This document shows positions 1 through 8,550 of a stretch of DNA of 64,000 nucleotides, piece after piece (within the stretch, counting starts at the first letter, position 1; each line of letters begins with the position of its first letter). Source of the stretch: Streptomyces sp. NBC_00306 (lineage in GTDB: Bacteria; Actinomycetota; Actinomycetes; Streptomycetales; Streptomycetaceae). Position numbers and translations under genes: made by a program. The stretch covers positions 4,836,001 to 4,900,000 of the forward strand of contig NZ_CP108032.1 of the NCBI RefSeq assembly GCF_036169555.1, written 5' to 3'. The notes under the pieces are model-generated. The model did no database searches. It saw nothing but the letters and a program-made list of their open reading frames with translations, and was not told where the DNA came from.

Positions 1-51
1 GACGAGGGCAACAAGATCCGCGTTGCCAAGCGGACGGGTGAGGACATCTGA
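1..51 (+). CDS. rplX: 50S ribosomal protein L24, 3' end only
   Basis: Only the last 16 codons and the TGA are in the window (ending RVAKRTGEDI), a typical actinobacterial L24 C-terminus. L24 is an assembly-initiating 23S rRNA-binding protein. The stop overlaps the rplE start by one base (TGATG), so the two are translationally coupled in the spc operon. Identity rests on the short tail and on the position directly before rplE. Confidence 0.85.
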   Translation, partial: DEGNKIRVAKRTGEDI

Positions 52-608
52 TGGCTACCACCACCACTCCGCGTCTCAAGACGAAGTACCGCGAGGAGAT
101 CACCGGCAAGCTGCGTGAGGAGTTCTCCTACGAGAACGTCATGCAGGTTCCCGGCCTCGTCAAGATCGTGGTCAACATGGGTGTGGGCGACGCCGCCCGC
201 GACTCCAAGCTGATCGACGGTGCCATCAAGGACCTCACCACGATCACCGGCCAGAAGCCGGCCGTCACCAAGGCCCGTAAGTCCATCGCGCAGTTCAAGC
301 TGCGTGAGGGCCAGCCGATCGGTGCCCACGTCACGCTTCGTGGCGACCGCATGTGGGAGTTCCTGGACCGCACCCTGTCGCTCGCGCTTCCGCGCATCCG
401 CGACTTCCGTGGTCTGTCTCCCAAGCAGTTCGACGGCCGTGGCAACTACACCTTCGGTCTCACGGAGCAGGTCATGTTCCACGAGATCGACCAGGACAAG
501 ATCGACCGCGTCCGGGGTATGGACATCACCGTGGTCACCACGGCGACCAACGACGATGAGGGCCGCGCCCTCCTTCGTCACCTCGGCTTCCCGTTCAAGG
601 AGGCGTGA
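51..608 (+). CDS. rplE: 50S ribosomal protein L5
   Basis: L5 (185 aa, normal family size of 179-187) binds 5S rRNA and the central protuberance of the 50S subunit. The L5 signature is visible in the segments around VKIVVNMGVGDA, the TGQKPAVTKARKSIA stretch and the C-terminal ATNDDEGRALL. The start is the ATG overlapping the rplX stop. The next gene starts 3 nt after the stop. This is the normal spc-operon position. Confidence 0.98.
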   Translation: MATTTTPRLKTKYREEITGKLREEFSYENVMQVPGLVKIVVNMGVGDAARDSKLIDGAIKDLTTITGQKPAVTKARKSIAQFKLREGQPIGAHVTLRGDRMWEFLDRTLSLALPRIRDFRGLSPKQFDGRGNYTFGLTEQVMFHEIDQDKIDRVRGMDITVVTTATNDDEGRALLRHLGFPFKEA

Positions 609-611
609 GCC

Positions 612-797
612 GTGGCGAAGAAGGCTCTCATTGCCAAGGCCGCCCGCAAGCCCAAGTTCGGCGTGCGTGGCTACACGCGCTGCCAGCGTTGCGGTCGTCC
701 CCACTCCGTCTACCGCAAGTTCGGCCTGTGCCGCGTGTGCCTTCGTGAGATGGCTCACCGTGGCGAGCTGCCGGGCGTGACCAAGAGCTCCTGGTAA
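612..797 (+). CDS. rpsN: 30S ribosomal protein S14, zinc-binding type (S14Z)
   Basis: S14 of the 61-aa zinc-binding form. Two CxxC pairs (CQRC and CRVC) provide the Zn ligands, so this is the C+ housekeeping copy; Streptomyces often carry a Zn-independent paralogue elsewhere that is induced under zinc starvation. It starts at GTG 612 three bases after rplE, so it is probably coupled. It sits in the head of the 30S subunit. The length matches the family exactly. Confidence 0.97.
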   Translation: MAKKALIAKAARKPKFGVRGYTRCQRCGRPHSVYRKFGLCRVCLREMAHRGELPGVTKSSW

Positions 798-814
798 TTC
801 CCTTCTTGGGAATT
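796..814 (+). other. short stem-loop between rpsN and rpsH
   Basis: The perfect arms AATTCCC (796-802) and GGGAATT (808-814) flank a TTCTT loop and overlap the end of rpsN. The stem is only 7 bp and has no U-tract, so it is more likely an RNA-stability or attenuating hairpin inside the spc operon than a full terminator. The unusually long gap to rpsH (209 nt) could hold an internal promoter or leader; no convincing -35/-10 pair was seen. Confidence 0.35.
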
Positions 815-1006
815 TCCGGAGACTCTCGGTAAGCATCTGGTCGGCGGGAGCCCTCCCTCACATGCCGTAGGCTTGTGGGGTTGGGCGTCCGCCGCCCGTA
901 CGACTTACTACGCCGTAGGTCCCCGCACCGCACCCGTCCCGCCACTGAGTGGGGAGAGGGATGGCGCATACAGGAAACCCCGGCGAGAGAGGCCGAAGGC
1001 CAATTC

Positions 1007-1405
1007 ATGACCATGACTGATCCGATCGCAGACATGCTCACGCGTCTGCGTAACGCAAACTCGGCGTACCACGACTCCGTCGTGATGCCGCACAGCAAGA
1101 TCAAGTCGCACATCGCGGAGATCCTCCAGCAGGAGGGCTTCATCACCGGCTGGAAGGTCGAGGACGCCGAGGTCGGCAAGAACCTCGTCCTCGAGCTGAA
1201 GTTCGGCCCGAACCGCGAGCGCTCGATCGCCGGCATCAAGCGGATTTCGAAGCCGGGTCTGCGCGTGTACGCGAAGTCCACCAATCTGCCGAAGGTTCTC
1301 GGCGGCCTGGGCGTGGCGATCATCTCCACGTCCCACGGTCTCCTGACCGGCCAGCAGGCTCAGAAGAAGGGCGTGGGTGGGGAAGTCCTCGCCTACGTCT
1401 GGTAG
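1007..1405 (+). CDS. rpsH: 30S ribosomal protein S8
   Basis: S8 (132 aa) binds the central domain of 16S rRNA and in many bacteria represses its own operon by binding mRNA. The MTMTDPIADMLTRLRNAN start is the classic S8 N-terminus and the C-terminus carries the STSHGLLTG-type motif ending in YVW. The start is ATG 1007 with GAAGG at 995-999; an in-frame upstream extension to 875 is rejected because family members begin at this Met. It follows a 209-nt gap after rpsN. Confidence 0.97.
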   Translation: MTMTDPIADMLTRLRNANSAYHDSVVMPHSKIKSHIAEILQQEGFITGWKVEDAEVGKNLVLELKFGPNRERSIAGIKRISKPGLRVYAKSTNLPKVLGGLGVAIISTSHGLLTGQQAQKKGVGGEVLAYVW

Positions 1406-1426
1406 TCGGGAACGGAGGAAAAGCTC

Positions 1427-1966
1427 ATGTCGCGTATCGGCAAGCTCCCCATCCAGGTTCCCGCCGGTGTGGACGTCACCATCGATGGCCGCACGGTCGC
1501 GGTGAAGGGCCCCAAGGGGTCCCTCGCGCACACCGTCGCCGCGCCGATCGAGATTGTTAAGGGCGAGGACGGCGTTCTCAACGTCACCCGCCCCAACGAC
1601 GAGCGTCAGAACAAGGCCCTCCACGGCCTGTCCCGCACGCTGGTGGCGAACATGATCACCGGTGTGACCCAGGGATACACGAAGGCGCTCGAGATCAGCG
1701 GTGTCGGTTACCGCGTCGCCGCGAAGGGCTCCAACCTGGAGTTCCAGCTCGGTTACAGCCACTCGATCCTGGTGGAGGCGCCCGAGGGCATCTCCTTCAA
1801 GGTCGAGTCGCCGACCAAGTTCTCGGTCGAGGGCATCGACAAGCAGAAGGTCGGCGAGGTCGCCGCTAACATCCGCAAGCTGCGCAAGCCCGACCCGTAC
1901 AAGGCCAAGGGCGTCAAGTACGCGGGCGAGGTCATCCGCCGCAAGGTCGGAAAGGCGGGTAAGTAA
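1427..1966 (+). CDS. rplF: 50S ribosomal protein L6
   Basis: L6 (179 aa) has two tandem RNA-binding alpha/beta repeats and lies near the factor-binding region and the sarcin-ricin loop of the 50S subunit. It opens MSRIGKLPIQVPAGV and ends with the conserved KPDPYKAKGVKY segment. A GGAGGA ribosome binding site precedes ATG 1427, and rplR begins 3 nt after its stop. Confidence 0.98.
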   Translation: MSRIGKLPIQVPAGVDVTIDGRTVAVKGPKGSLAHTVAAPIEIVKGEDGVLNVTRPNDERQNKALHGLSRTLVANMITGVTQGYTKALEISGVGYRVAAKGSNLEFQLGYSHSILVEAPEGISFKVESPTKFSVEGIDKQKVGEVAANIRKLRKPDPYKAKGVKYAGEVIRRKVGKAGK

Positions 1967-1969
1967 GCC

Positions 1970-2353
1970 ATGGCATACGGTGTAAAGATCGCCAAGGGTG
2001 ACGCGTACAAGCGCGCCGCCATCAAGCGTCGTCACATCCGCGTCCGTAAGCACGTCTCCGGCACGCCGGAGCGTCCGCGCCTCGTCGTGACGCGCTCCAA
2101 CCGCAACATCGTGGCGCAGGTCATCGACGACATCGCGGGCCACACGCTCGCGTCGGCGTCGACCCTGGAGACCTCGATCCGCGGTGGCGAGGGCGACAAG
2201 AGCGCCCAGGCCAAGCAGGTCGGCGCGCTCGTTGCCGAGCGTGCGAAGGCTGCCGGTGTCGAGGCTGTCGTGTTCGACCGTGGTGGCAACAGGTACGCCG
2301 GGCGCATTGCCGCTCTGGCTGACGCCGCCCGCGAAGCCGGGCTGAAGTTCTGA
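1970..2353 (+). CDS. rplR: 50S ribosomal protein L18
   Basis: L18 (127 aa) binds 5S rRNA together with L5 and carries it into the 50S subunit. The conserved RPRLVVTRSNRNIVAQVIDD stretch and the FDRGGNRYAGRIAALADAAREAGL C-terminus are diagnostic. It lies 3 nt behind rplF; a 46-nt gap precedes rpsE. Confidence 0.98.
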   Translation: MAYGVKIAKGDAYKRAAIKRRHIRVRKHVSGTPERPRLVVTRSNRNIVAQVIDDIAGHTLASASTLETSIRGGEGDKSAQAKQVGALVAERAKAAGVEAVVFDRGGNRYAGRIAALADAAREAGLKF

Positions 2354-2399
2354 GCCCCGGTTCCGGGACTAACGGACGTAACAGAGAGAGGTAATTCCA

Positions 2400-3005
2400 A
2401 TGGCTGGACCCCAGCGCCGCGGAAGCGGTGCCGGTGGCGGCGAGCGGCGGGACCGGAAGGGTCGCGACGGTGGCGCAGCTGCCGCCGAGAAGACCGCGTA
2501 CGTTGAGCGCGTTGTCGCGATCAACCGCGTCGCCAAGGTTGTCAAGGGTGGTCGTCGCTTCAGCTTCACCGCGCTCGTCGTGGTCGGAGACGGTGACGGC
2601 ACCGTAGGTGTCGGTTACGGCAAGGCCAAGGAGGTGCCGGCCGCCATCGCCAAGGGTGTTGAGGAGGCCAAGAAGCACTTCTTCAAGGTCCCCCGTATCC
2701 AGGGCACCATCCCGCACCCCATCACGGGCGAGCGTGCCGCGGGCGTCGTGCTGCTGAAGCCGGCTTCCCCCGGTACCGGTGTTATCGCCGGTGGCCCGGT
2801 GCGCGCCGTGCTCGAGTGCGCCGGCGTTCACGACATCCTGTCGAAGTCGCTTGGCTCGTCCAACGCGATCAACATCGTGCACGCGACCGTGGCGGCCCTC
2901 AAGGGCCTGCAGCGTCCCGAGGAGATCGCGGCTCGCCGTGGTCTGCCCCTCGAGGACGTCGCCCCCGCGGCTCTGCTTCGTGCACGTGCGGGAGCGGGTG
3001 CGTAA
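2400..3005 (+). CDS. rpsE: 30S ribosomal protein S5
   Basis: S5 (201 aa) lies at the mRNA entry tunnel and contributes to decoding accuracy. A Gly/Arg-rich N-terminal tail of about 30 residues, typical of actinobacteria, precedes the dsRBD-like S5 domain (VVAINRVAKVVKGGRRFSF) and the C-terminal domain with its GVHDILSKSLGSSNAIN motif. GAGAGAGG precedes ATG 2400. The stop overlaps the rpmD ATG (TAATG), indicating coupling. Confidence 0.98.
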   Translation: MAGPQRRGSGAGGGERRDRKGRDGGAAAAEKTAYVERVVAINRVAKVVKGGRRFSFTALVVVGDGDGTVGVGYGKAKEVPAAIAKGVEEAKKHFFKVPRIQGTIPHPITGERAAGVVLLKPASPGTGVIAGGPVRAVLECAGVHDILSKSLGSSNAINIVHATVAALKGLQRPEEIAARRGLPLEDVAPAALLRARAGAGA

Positions 3006-3187
3006 TGGCCCGCCTCAAGATCACGCAGACGAAGTCCTACATCGGCAGCAAGCAGAACCACCGCGACACCCTGCGTTCGCTCGGGCTCAAGCGCCTGCAC
3101 GACGTGGTTGTCAAGGAGGACCGCCCCGAGTTCCGCGGAATGGTGCACACCGTCCGCCACCTCGTGACGGTTGAGGAGGTCGACTGA
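3005..3187 (+). CDS. rpmD: 50S ribosomal protein L30
   Basis: A 60-aa L30 of normal size, beginning MARLKITQTKS and containing the conserved IGSKQNHRDTLRSLGLKRL segment. It is a small surface protein of the 50S subunit. The start is the ATG overlapping the rpsE stop; longer in-frame extensions into rpsE are rejected on family length. rplO begins one base after its stop. Confidence 0.97.
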   Translation: MARLKITQTKSYIGSKQNHRDTLRSLGLKRLHDVVVKEDRPEFRGMVHTVRHLVTVEEVD

Positions 3188-3188
3188 C

Positions 3189-3644
3189 ATGGCGGAGAAC
3201 AACCCGCTGAAGGTCCACAACCTCCGGCCCGCCCCGGGCGCCAAGACCGCCAAGACCCGTGTGGGTCGTGGTGAGGCGTCCAAGGGTAAGACCGCTGGTC
3301 GTGGAACCAAGGGCACCAAGGCCCGTTACCAGGTTCCGGAGCGCTTCGAGGGTGGGCAGATGCCCCTCCACATGCGTCTCCCGAAGCTCAAGGGCTTCAA
3401 GAACCCGTTCCGTACCGAGTACCAGGTCGTCAACCTGGACAAGCTCTCTTCGCTCTACCCCGAGGGTGGCGAAGTCACGGTGGCCGATCTGGTCGCCAAG
3501 GGTGCGGTTCGCAAGAACAGCCTCGTCAAGGTCCTTGGCCAGGGCGAGCTTTCCGTGGCGCTGCAGGTGACGGTCGACGCCGTCTCCGGCTCCGCCAAGG
3601 AGAAGATTGCCGCTGCCGGCGGCACCGTCACCGAGCTCGTCTGA
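3189..3644 (+). CDS. rplO: 50S ribosomal protein L15
   Basis: L15 (151 aa) is a late assembly protein of the 50S subunit. The N-terminus NNPLKVHNLRPAPGAK, the Gly/Lys-rich G-R-G-x-G-K-T region, and the KLPKLKGFKNPF-type motif identify it. The start at ATG 3189 begins one base after the rpmD stop. It is the last gene of this part of the spc operon before a strong hairpin. Confidence 0.97.
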   Translation: MAENNPLKVHNLRPAPGAKTAKTRVGRGEASKGKTAGRGTKGTKARYQVPERFEGGQMPLHMRLPKLKGFKNPFRTEYQVVNLDKLSSLYPEGGEVTVADLVAKGAVRKNSLVKVLGQGELSVALQVTVDAVSGSAKEKIAAAGGTVTELV

Positions 3645-3676
3645 GACGAGTTCAGTGGCTGAAAGCTGAAACACCG

Positions 3677-3710
3677 ACCGGGGATGCCTCTCAAATGGGG
3701 CATCCCCGGT
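3677..3710 (+). terminator. hairpin terminator after rplO
   Basis: A perfect 12-bp inverted repeat, ACCGGGGATGCC (3677-3688) and GGCATCCCCGGT (3699-3710), with a 10-nt loop. It separates the ribosomal genes from secY-adk, which therefore probably has its own promoter in 3711-3894. There is no long U-tract, which is usual for Streptomyces terminators. Confidence 0.75.
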
Positions 3711-3894
3711 TGGTCGTTCCTAGGGGGGCACATCCGCCGGTAAGGTGGCGTGCACTGTTGCTGTAACAAGGGGGTTACTGCCCCCGGACCGTGCGGTCTG
3801 TCCGACTAAGATCGTGCGGATTGCCTGTTTCGTATTCGTCGATCCTCAAGACCGTCACCTCTGACGCAGTAGCGCGGGGGTCGCAGGAGGCACC

Positions 3895-5214
3895 GTGCTC
3901 ACCGCGTTCGCCCGGGCGTTCAAGACGCCCGACCTGCGCAAGAAGCTGCTCTTCACACTCGCCATCATCGTTTTGTACCGGCTCGGATCGCACATCCCGG
4001 TTCCGGGTGTCGACTACGGCAATGTGCAGATTTGTGTGGACGCCGCGCAGAAGAACAACAACAGCCTGTTCGGGCTGGTGAACATGTTCAGCGGCGGAGC
4101 GCTGCTGCAGATCACCATCTTTGCGCTCGGCATCATGCCGTACATCACGGCGAGCATCATCCTGCAGCTGCTGACCGTCGTGATCCCACGGCTCGAGGCC
4201 CTCAAGAAGGAGGGCCAGTCCGGCACGGCGAAGATCACGCAGTACACCCGCTACCTCACTGTCGCCCTCGCCGTGCTGCAGGGCACCGGTCTTGTGGCGA
4301 CGGCTCGCAGCGGTGCGTTGTTCAGCGGCTGTCAGGTGGCCAACCAGATCGTTCCCGACCGGTCGATCTTCACCACCATCGTCATGGTGGTGACCATGAC
4401 CGCCGGTACCGCCGCCGTCATGTGGCTCGGTGAGCTGATCACCGACCGTGGCATCGGCAACGGTATGTCGATCCTGATGTTCATCTCGATCGCCGCCGGC
4501 TTCCCCGGCGCTCTCTGGGCGATCAAGCAGAGCGGCAAGCTCGCCAAGGGCTGGATCGAGTTCGGCACCGTCATCCTGATCGGCTTCGTGATGGTGGCCC
4601 TGGTCGTCTTCGTCGAACAGGCGCAGCGCCGCATCCCGGTGCAGTACGCGAAGCGCATGATCGGGCGGCGGTCCTACGGCGGTACGTCCACGTACATCCC
4701 GCTCAAGGTGAACCAGGCCGGTGTGATTCCGGTCATCTTCGCCTCGTCGCTGCTGTACATCCCGGCGCTGATCGCGCAGTTCTCGAGCTCGCAGTCCGGC
4801 TGGAAGACCTGGATCGAGGCGCATTTCGTCAAGGGTGATCACCCTTACTACATCGCCACGTACTTCCTCCTGATTGTCTTCTTCGCCTTCTTCTATGTGG
4901 CTATCTCCTTCAACCCCGAAGAAGTTGCCGACAACATGAAGAAGTATGGTGGCTTCATCCCGGGTATCCGGGCAGGTCGACCTACTGCCGAGTATCTGAG
5001 CTACGTGCTCAACAGGATCACTTGGCCGGGCTCGCTGTACCTGGGTCTGATTGCTCTTGTGCCGACGATGGCGTTGGCGGGCTTCGGCGGCGCGAACCAG
5101 AACTTCCCGTTCGGCGGGACGAGCATCCTCATCATCGTGGGTGTGGGTCTGGAGACCGTGAAGCAGATCGAGAGCCAGCTCCAGCAGCGTAATTACGAAG
5201 GGTTCCTCCGCTGA
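3895..5214 (+). CDS. secY: preprotein translocase subunit SecY
   Basis: The channel subunit of the Sec translocon in the cytoplasmic membrane (439 aa). The N-terminal DLRKKLLFTLAIIVLYRLGSHIPVPG, the plug/TM2 region with GGALLQITIFALGIMPYI, the cytosolic RRIPVQYAKR loop and about ten hydrophobic segments are all SecY features. The start is GTG 3895 with GCAGGAGG 8 nt upstream. Its stop overlaps the adk start (TGATG). A 250-nt upstream region after the rplO terminator suggests a separate promoter for secY-adk. Confidence 0.98.
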   Translation: MLTAFARAFKTPDLRKKLLFTLAIIVLYRLGSHIPVPGVDYGNVQICVDAAQKNNNSLFGLVNMFSGGALLQITIFALGIMPYITASIILQLLTVVIPRLEALKKEGQSGTAKITQYTRYLTVALAVLQGTGLVATARSGALFSGCQVANQIVPDRSIFTTIVMVVTMTAGTAAVMWLGELITDRGIGNGMSILMFISIAAGFPGALWAIKQSGKLAKGWIEFGTVILIGFVMVALVVFVEQAQRRIPVQYAKRMIGRRSYGGTSTYIPLKVNQAGVIPVIFASSLLYIPALIAQFSSSQSGWKTWIEAHFVKGDHPYYIATYFLLIVFFAFFYVAISFNPEEVADNMKKYGGFIPGIRAGRPTAEYLSYVLNRITWPGSLYLGLIALVPTMALAGFGGANQNFPFGGTSILIIVGVGLETVKQIESQLQQRNYEGFLR

Positions 5215-5873
5215 TGCGAATCGTCCTCGTCGGGCCGCCTGGTGCCGGCAAGGGAACGCAGGCTGCGTTCCTTGCCCAGAACCTGTCGATCCCGCACATC
5301 TCCACGGGCGACCTCTTCCGCGCCAACATCAGCCAGGGCACCGAGCTGGGCCGCAAGGCCAAGTCCTTCATGGACGCCGGTGAGCTGGTGCCGGACGAGG
5401 TCACCATCGCGATGGCGAAGGACCGCATGGCGCAGGAGGACGCCCGCAACGGCTTCCTGCTGGACGGCTTCCCGCGGAACGTCTCGCAGGCCGAGGCGCT
5501 CGACGAGATGCTGAAGTCCGAGGGCATGACGCTGGACGCGGTGCTGGACCTGGAGGTCCCCGAGGACGAGGTCGTGCGACGCATCGCCGGCCGCCGTATC
5601 TGCCGCAACGACTCGAGCCACGTCTTCCACGTGTCGTACTCGGCGCCGCAGCAGGAAGGTGTCTGCGACACCTGCGGCGGCGACCTGTACCAGCGTGACG
5701 ACGACTCCGAGGAGACCGTGCGCAAGCGGCTCGAGGTGTACCACACGCAGACGGAGCCGATCATCGACTACTACCGGAATCAGGGCCTCGTGGTCACGAT
5801 CTCGGCGCTCGGCAAGGTCACCGACGTGACCAAGCGGGCGATGGAAGCGCTGGAGAAGCTCCAGAACGACTGA
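5214..5873 (+). CDS. adk: adenylate kinase
   Basis: Converts AMP + ATP to 2 ADP. This is the long form (219 aa) with P-loop GPPGAGKGT at residues 7-15, the NMP-binding STGDLFR motif, the DGFPRN motif and an inserted LID domain. The LID carries Cys residues (RRIC and CDTC), resembling the zinc-type LID of Gram-positive enzymes. It is translationally coupled to secY, the standard arrangement in spc operons. Confidence 0.97.
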   Translation: MRIVLVGPPGAGKGTQAAFLAQNLSIPHISTGDLFRANISQGTELGRKAKSFMDAGELVPDEVTIAMAKDRMAQEDARNGFLLDGFPRNVSQAEALDEMLKSEGMTLDAVLDLEVPEDEVVRRIAGRRICRNDSSHVFHVSYSAPQQEGVCDTCGGDLYQRDDDSEETVRKRLEVYHTQTEPIIDYYRNQGLVVTISALGKVTDVTKRAMEALEKLQND

Positions 5874-5893
5874 GCAGTACCCGCAGTACCTGT

Positions 5894-5922
5894 GGCCGCG
5901 GTGTCCGACGGACGCCGCGGCC
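5894..5922 (+). terminator. GC-rich hairpin between adk and map
   Basis: A near-perfect 14-bp inverted repeat (5894-5907 against 5909-5922, one G-T wobble) with almost no loop, so the top base pairs must open. It lies 20 nt after the adk stop and 51 nt before map, and could end or attenuate secY-adk transcription. Confidence 0.5.
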
Positions 5923-5973
5923 GTACTGTTGAGCCAGAGTGACGACGACGTGCAGAGGTGGAAGGCAAAGGCC

Positions 5974-6816
5974 ATGGTGCAGATCAAGACCCCGGAGCAG
6001 ATCGCGAAGATGCGCGAGGCGGGGCTGGTCGTCGCCGCGATCCACGCCGCGACGCGTGAGGCCGCCGTGCCCGGTGCGTCGACGAAGGATCTGGACGAGG
6101 TCGCCCGCAAGGTGATCGCCGACCACGGCGCCAAGTCGAACTTCCTGGGGTACGGCGGGTTCCCCGCCACCATCTGCACCTCGGTCAACGAGGTGGTCGT
6201 CCACGGCATCCCCGACGAGAAGACCGTCCTCAAGGACGGCGACATCATCTCGGTCGACGCCGGCGCGATCATCGACGGCTGGCACGGCGACGCCGCGTAC
6301 ACCGTCTTCGTGGGCAGCGGGCACGCACCGGAGCTGGTGGAGCTCTCGCGGGTCACCGAGGAGTCCATGTGGGCCGGTATCGCCGCGATGAAGAACGGCA
6401 ACCGCCTGGTGGACGTCTCCCGTGCCATCGAGACGTACATCCGCCGGCAGCCCAAGCCCGGCGGTGGCCGGTACGGGATCATCGAGGACTACGGCGGCCA
6501 CGGCATCGGCACCGAGATGCACATGGACCCGCATCTGCTGAACTACGTCGCGCGCAAGCGCGGCAAGGGCCCGAAACTGGTCCCCGGTTTCTGTCTGGCG
6601 ATCGAGCCGATGGTCTCGCTGGGCACCCCGCGGACCGAGGTGCTCGCGGACGACTGGACCGTCATCACGACGGACGGCACCTGGTCCTCGCACTGGGAGC
6701 ACTCCGTGGCGCTCACGGAGGAGGGCCCGCTGGTCCTCACCGCGCCCGACGGCGGCCGGGCGAAACTGGCCGAGTTCGGGATCACCACGGCGCCGGATCC
6801 TCTGGCGTCGTCCTGA
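5974..6816 (+). CDS. map: methionine aminopeptidase, type I
   Basis: Removes the initiator Met from nascent proteins; a cytosolic dinuclear metalloenzyme (280 aa). The metal ligands of the pita-bread fold are visible: D in GDIISVDAG, D in WHGDAAYT, H in GGHGIG, E in AIEPM and E in WEHSV. The start is ATG 5974 (MVQIKTPEQIAKMREAG) with GAAGG at 5961-5965. It lies between adk and infA as usual in Gram-positive bacteria. Streptomyces commonly encode a second map elsewhere. Confidence 0.96.
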   Translation: MVQIKTPEQIAKMREAGLVVAAIHAATREAAVPGASTKDLDEVARKVIADHGAKSNFLGYGGFPATICTSVNEVVVHGIPDEKTVLKDGDIISVDAGAIIDGWHGDAAYTVFVGSGHAPELVELSRVTEESMWAGIAAMKNGNRLVDVSRAIETYIRRQPKPGGGRYGIIEDYGGHGIGTEMHMDPHLLNYVARKRGKGPKLVPGFCLAIEPMVSLGTPRTEVLADDWTVITTDGTWSSHWEHSVALTEEGPLVLTAPDGGRAKLAEFGITTAPDPLASS

Positions 6817-6973
6817 CGCCGTGGCCGGAGTAACGATCTACGTCAATGGGCAAACTTCCCGGATTCGTCTTTTCGGATGGCCTGACGTAGACTGATGCGT
6901 CGGCTCTGGTGTACCCGTGTGTCTGCATGCGGCCACTGGAGTCGATCAAGGTAGCCGATTCGAAGGGCGAAGC

Positions 6974-7195
6974 GTGGCCAAGAAGCAAGGTGCCATCGAG
7001 ATTGAGGGCACCGTGATCGAGTCCCTCCCGAACGCCATGTTCAAGGTGGAGCTCCAGAACGGTCACAAGGTCCTCGCGCACATCTCCGGCAAGATGCGGA
7101 TGCACTACATCCGTATCCTCCCGGACGACCGGGTCGTGGTGGAGCTCTCTCCGTACGACCTGACGCGTGGGCGGATCGTCTACCGCTACAAGTAG
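6974..7195 (+). CDS. infA: translation initiation factor IF-1
   Basis: IF-1 (73 aa) is a single S1-like OB fold that occupies the A site during initiation. It starts at GTG 6974 after a GAAGGGCGAAGC region; MAKKQGAIEIEGTV and the C-terminal LSPYDLTRGRIVYRYK are diagnostic. A TAGACT hexamer at 6888-6893 could be a -10 element for infA-rpmJ, but no good -35 was seen. rpmJ follows 58 nt downstream. Confidence 0.98.
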   Translation: MAKKQGAIEIEGTVIESLPNAMFKVELQNGHKVLAHISGKMRMHYIRILPDDRVVVELSPYDLTRGRIVYRYK

Positions 7196-7253
7196 ATCTT
7201 GTCGTTGCCCCGTCCGCGGGGTGAAGGCACTGACCCGGAGAACCTCACATCCC

Positions 7254-7367
7254 ATGAAGGTCAAGCCGAGCGTCAAGAAGATCTGCGACAAGTGCAAGGT
7301 GATCCGCCGTCACGGCCGGGTCATGGTCATCTGCGACAACCTGCGCCACAAGCAGCGCCAGGGCTGA
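7254..7367 (+). CDS. rpmJ: 50S ribosomal protein L36
   Basis: A 37-aa zinc-ribbon ribosomal protein: MKVKPSVKKICDKCKVIRR followed by C and H ligands near the end (ICDNLRHKQRQG). Having Cys-x2-Cys, Cys and His, it is the Zn-dependent (C+) L36 rather than the zinc-starvation paralogue. It belongs with infA ahead of rpsM, the conserved order for the alpha operon. The upstream in-frame extension is rejected on family size. Confidence 0.96.
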   Translation: MKVKPSVKKICDKCKVIRRHGRVMVICDNLRHKQRQG

Positions 7368-7569
7368 CGCACGCCGACCGACCTGCACTCCGCAGTTCTT
7401 CGCGCGACGCAAGCAATCTCGTACATACGCAGAACCCGCCCAGCCCCGCACGGGGTCGGCGGCACCTCCGGCGGGGGCCGGGGACCCGGACGTACCACTG
7501 CTTCACTCGAAGCGGTCGGCGGTCGGGAGCGGTTCTGCGGAAGACCCCCGATCACACAGGAGCCATTGA

Positions 7570-7950
7570 ATGGCACGCGTTTCCGGTGTTGACATCCCGC
7601 GCGAAAAGCGTGTGGAGATCGCACTCACCTACGTCTTCGGTATCGGGCGCACCCGGTCGAAGGAGATTCTCTCCGCGACCGACGTGAACCCGAACACCCG
7701 CGTTCGTGACCTGGCCGAAGAGGACCTGGTCAAGATCCGCGAGTACGTGGACGCCAACCTCCGCACCGAGGGTGACCTCCGCCGCGAGATCCAGGCCGAC
7801 ATCCGCCGCAAGGTCGAGATCGGCTGCTACCAGGGTCTGCGCCACCGTCGTGGCCTGCCGGTCCACGGTCAGCGCACCAGCACGAACGCCCGTACCCGCA
7901 AGGGCCCGCGTCGCGCCATCGCCGGTAAGAAGAAGCCGGGCAAGAAGTAG
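7570..7950 (+). CDS. rpsM: 30S ribosomal protein S13
   Basis: S13 (126 aa) sits in the 30S head and contacts tRNA and L5. It begins MARVSGVDIPREKRVEIALTYVFGIG and has the helix-two-turns-helix motif and the LRHRRGLPVHGQRT-N-ART signature with a basic C-terminal tail. ACAGGAG precedes ATG 7570. A 202-nt gap with GC-rich inverted repeats separates it from rpmJ, so an internal promoter or processing site is possible. Confidence 0.98.
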   Translation: MARVSGVDIPREKRVEIALTYVFGIGRTRSKEILSATDVNPNTRVRDLAEEDLVKIREYVDANLRTEGDLRREIQADIRRKVEIGCYQGLRHRRGLPVHGQRTSTNARTRKGPRRAIAGKKKPGKK

Positions 7951-8015
7951 TCCTCAGCGGACGCTCATCAGCGGTCTTCGCTGTAGGACCGACCACCTCC
8001 CTGTAGGAGAAATAG

Positions 8016-8420
8016 ATGCCCCCCAAGGGACGTCAGGGCGCTGCCAAGAAGGTGCGCCGCAAGGAAAAGAAGAACGTCGCTCACGGCCACGCGCACATCA
8101 AGAGCACGTTCAACAACACGATCGTCTCGATCACGGACCCCTCGGGCAACGTGATCTCCTGGGCCTCCGCCGGCCACGTCGGCTTCAAGGGCTCGCGCAA
8201 GTCCACCCCCTTCGCCGCGCAGATGGCCGCCGAGTCGGCCGCCCGCCGCGCGCAGGAGCACGGCATGCGCAAGGTCGACGTCTTCGTCAAGGGTCCCGGC
8301 TCCGGCCGTGAGACCGCGATCCGTTCCCTCCAGGCCACGGGCCTCGAGGTCGGTTCCATCCAGGACGTCACCCCCACGCCGCACAACGGCTGCCGTCCCC
8401 CCAAGCGCCGTCGCGTCTGA
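8016..8420 (+). CDS. rpsK: 30S ribosomal protein S11
   Basis: S11 (134 aa) lines the platform cleft contacting the mRNA exit path. A basic N-terminus (KGRQGAAKKVRRKEKKN) precedes the conserved HIKSTFNNTIVSITD and the C-terminal DVTPTPHNGCRPPKRRRV. GTAGGAG lies upstream of ATG 8016. In many bacteria rpsD sits between rpsK and rpoA; here rpoA follows directly, as is normal for Streptomyces. Confidence 0.98.
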   Translation: MPPKGRQGAAKKVRRKEKKNVAHGHAHIKSTFNNTIVSITDPSGNVISWASAGHVGFKGSRKSTPFAAQMAAESAARRAQEHGMRKVDVFVKGPGSGRETAIRSLQATGLEVGSIQDVTPTPHNGCRPPKRRRV

Positions 8421-8550
8421 CCTTCAGCGACCGCTTGACCTGAGTGCCGGGCGGTACGCCTCGAAAGAGACGTACCGCCCGTACCCTTGCAGTACGCAGT
8501 ACCCGTCGGACGTCAAATAGCGGGCGTCCACGACAAAAAGGATCACAGAC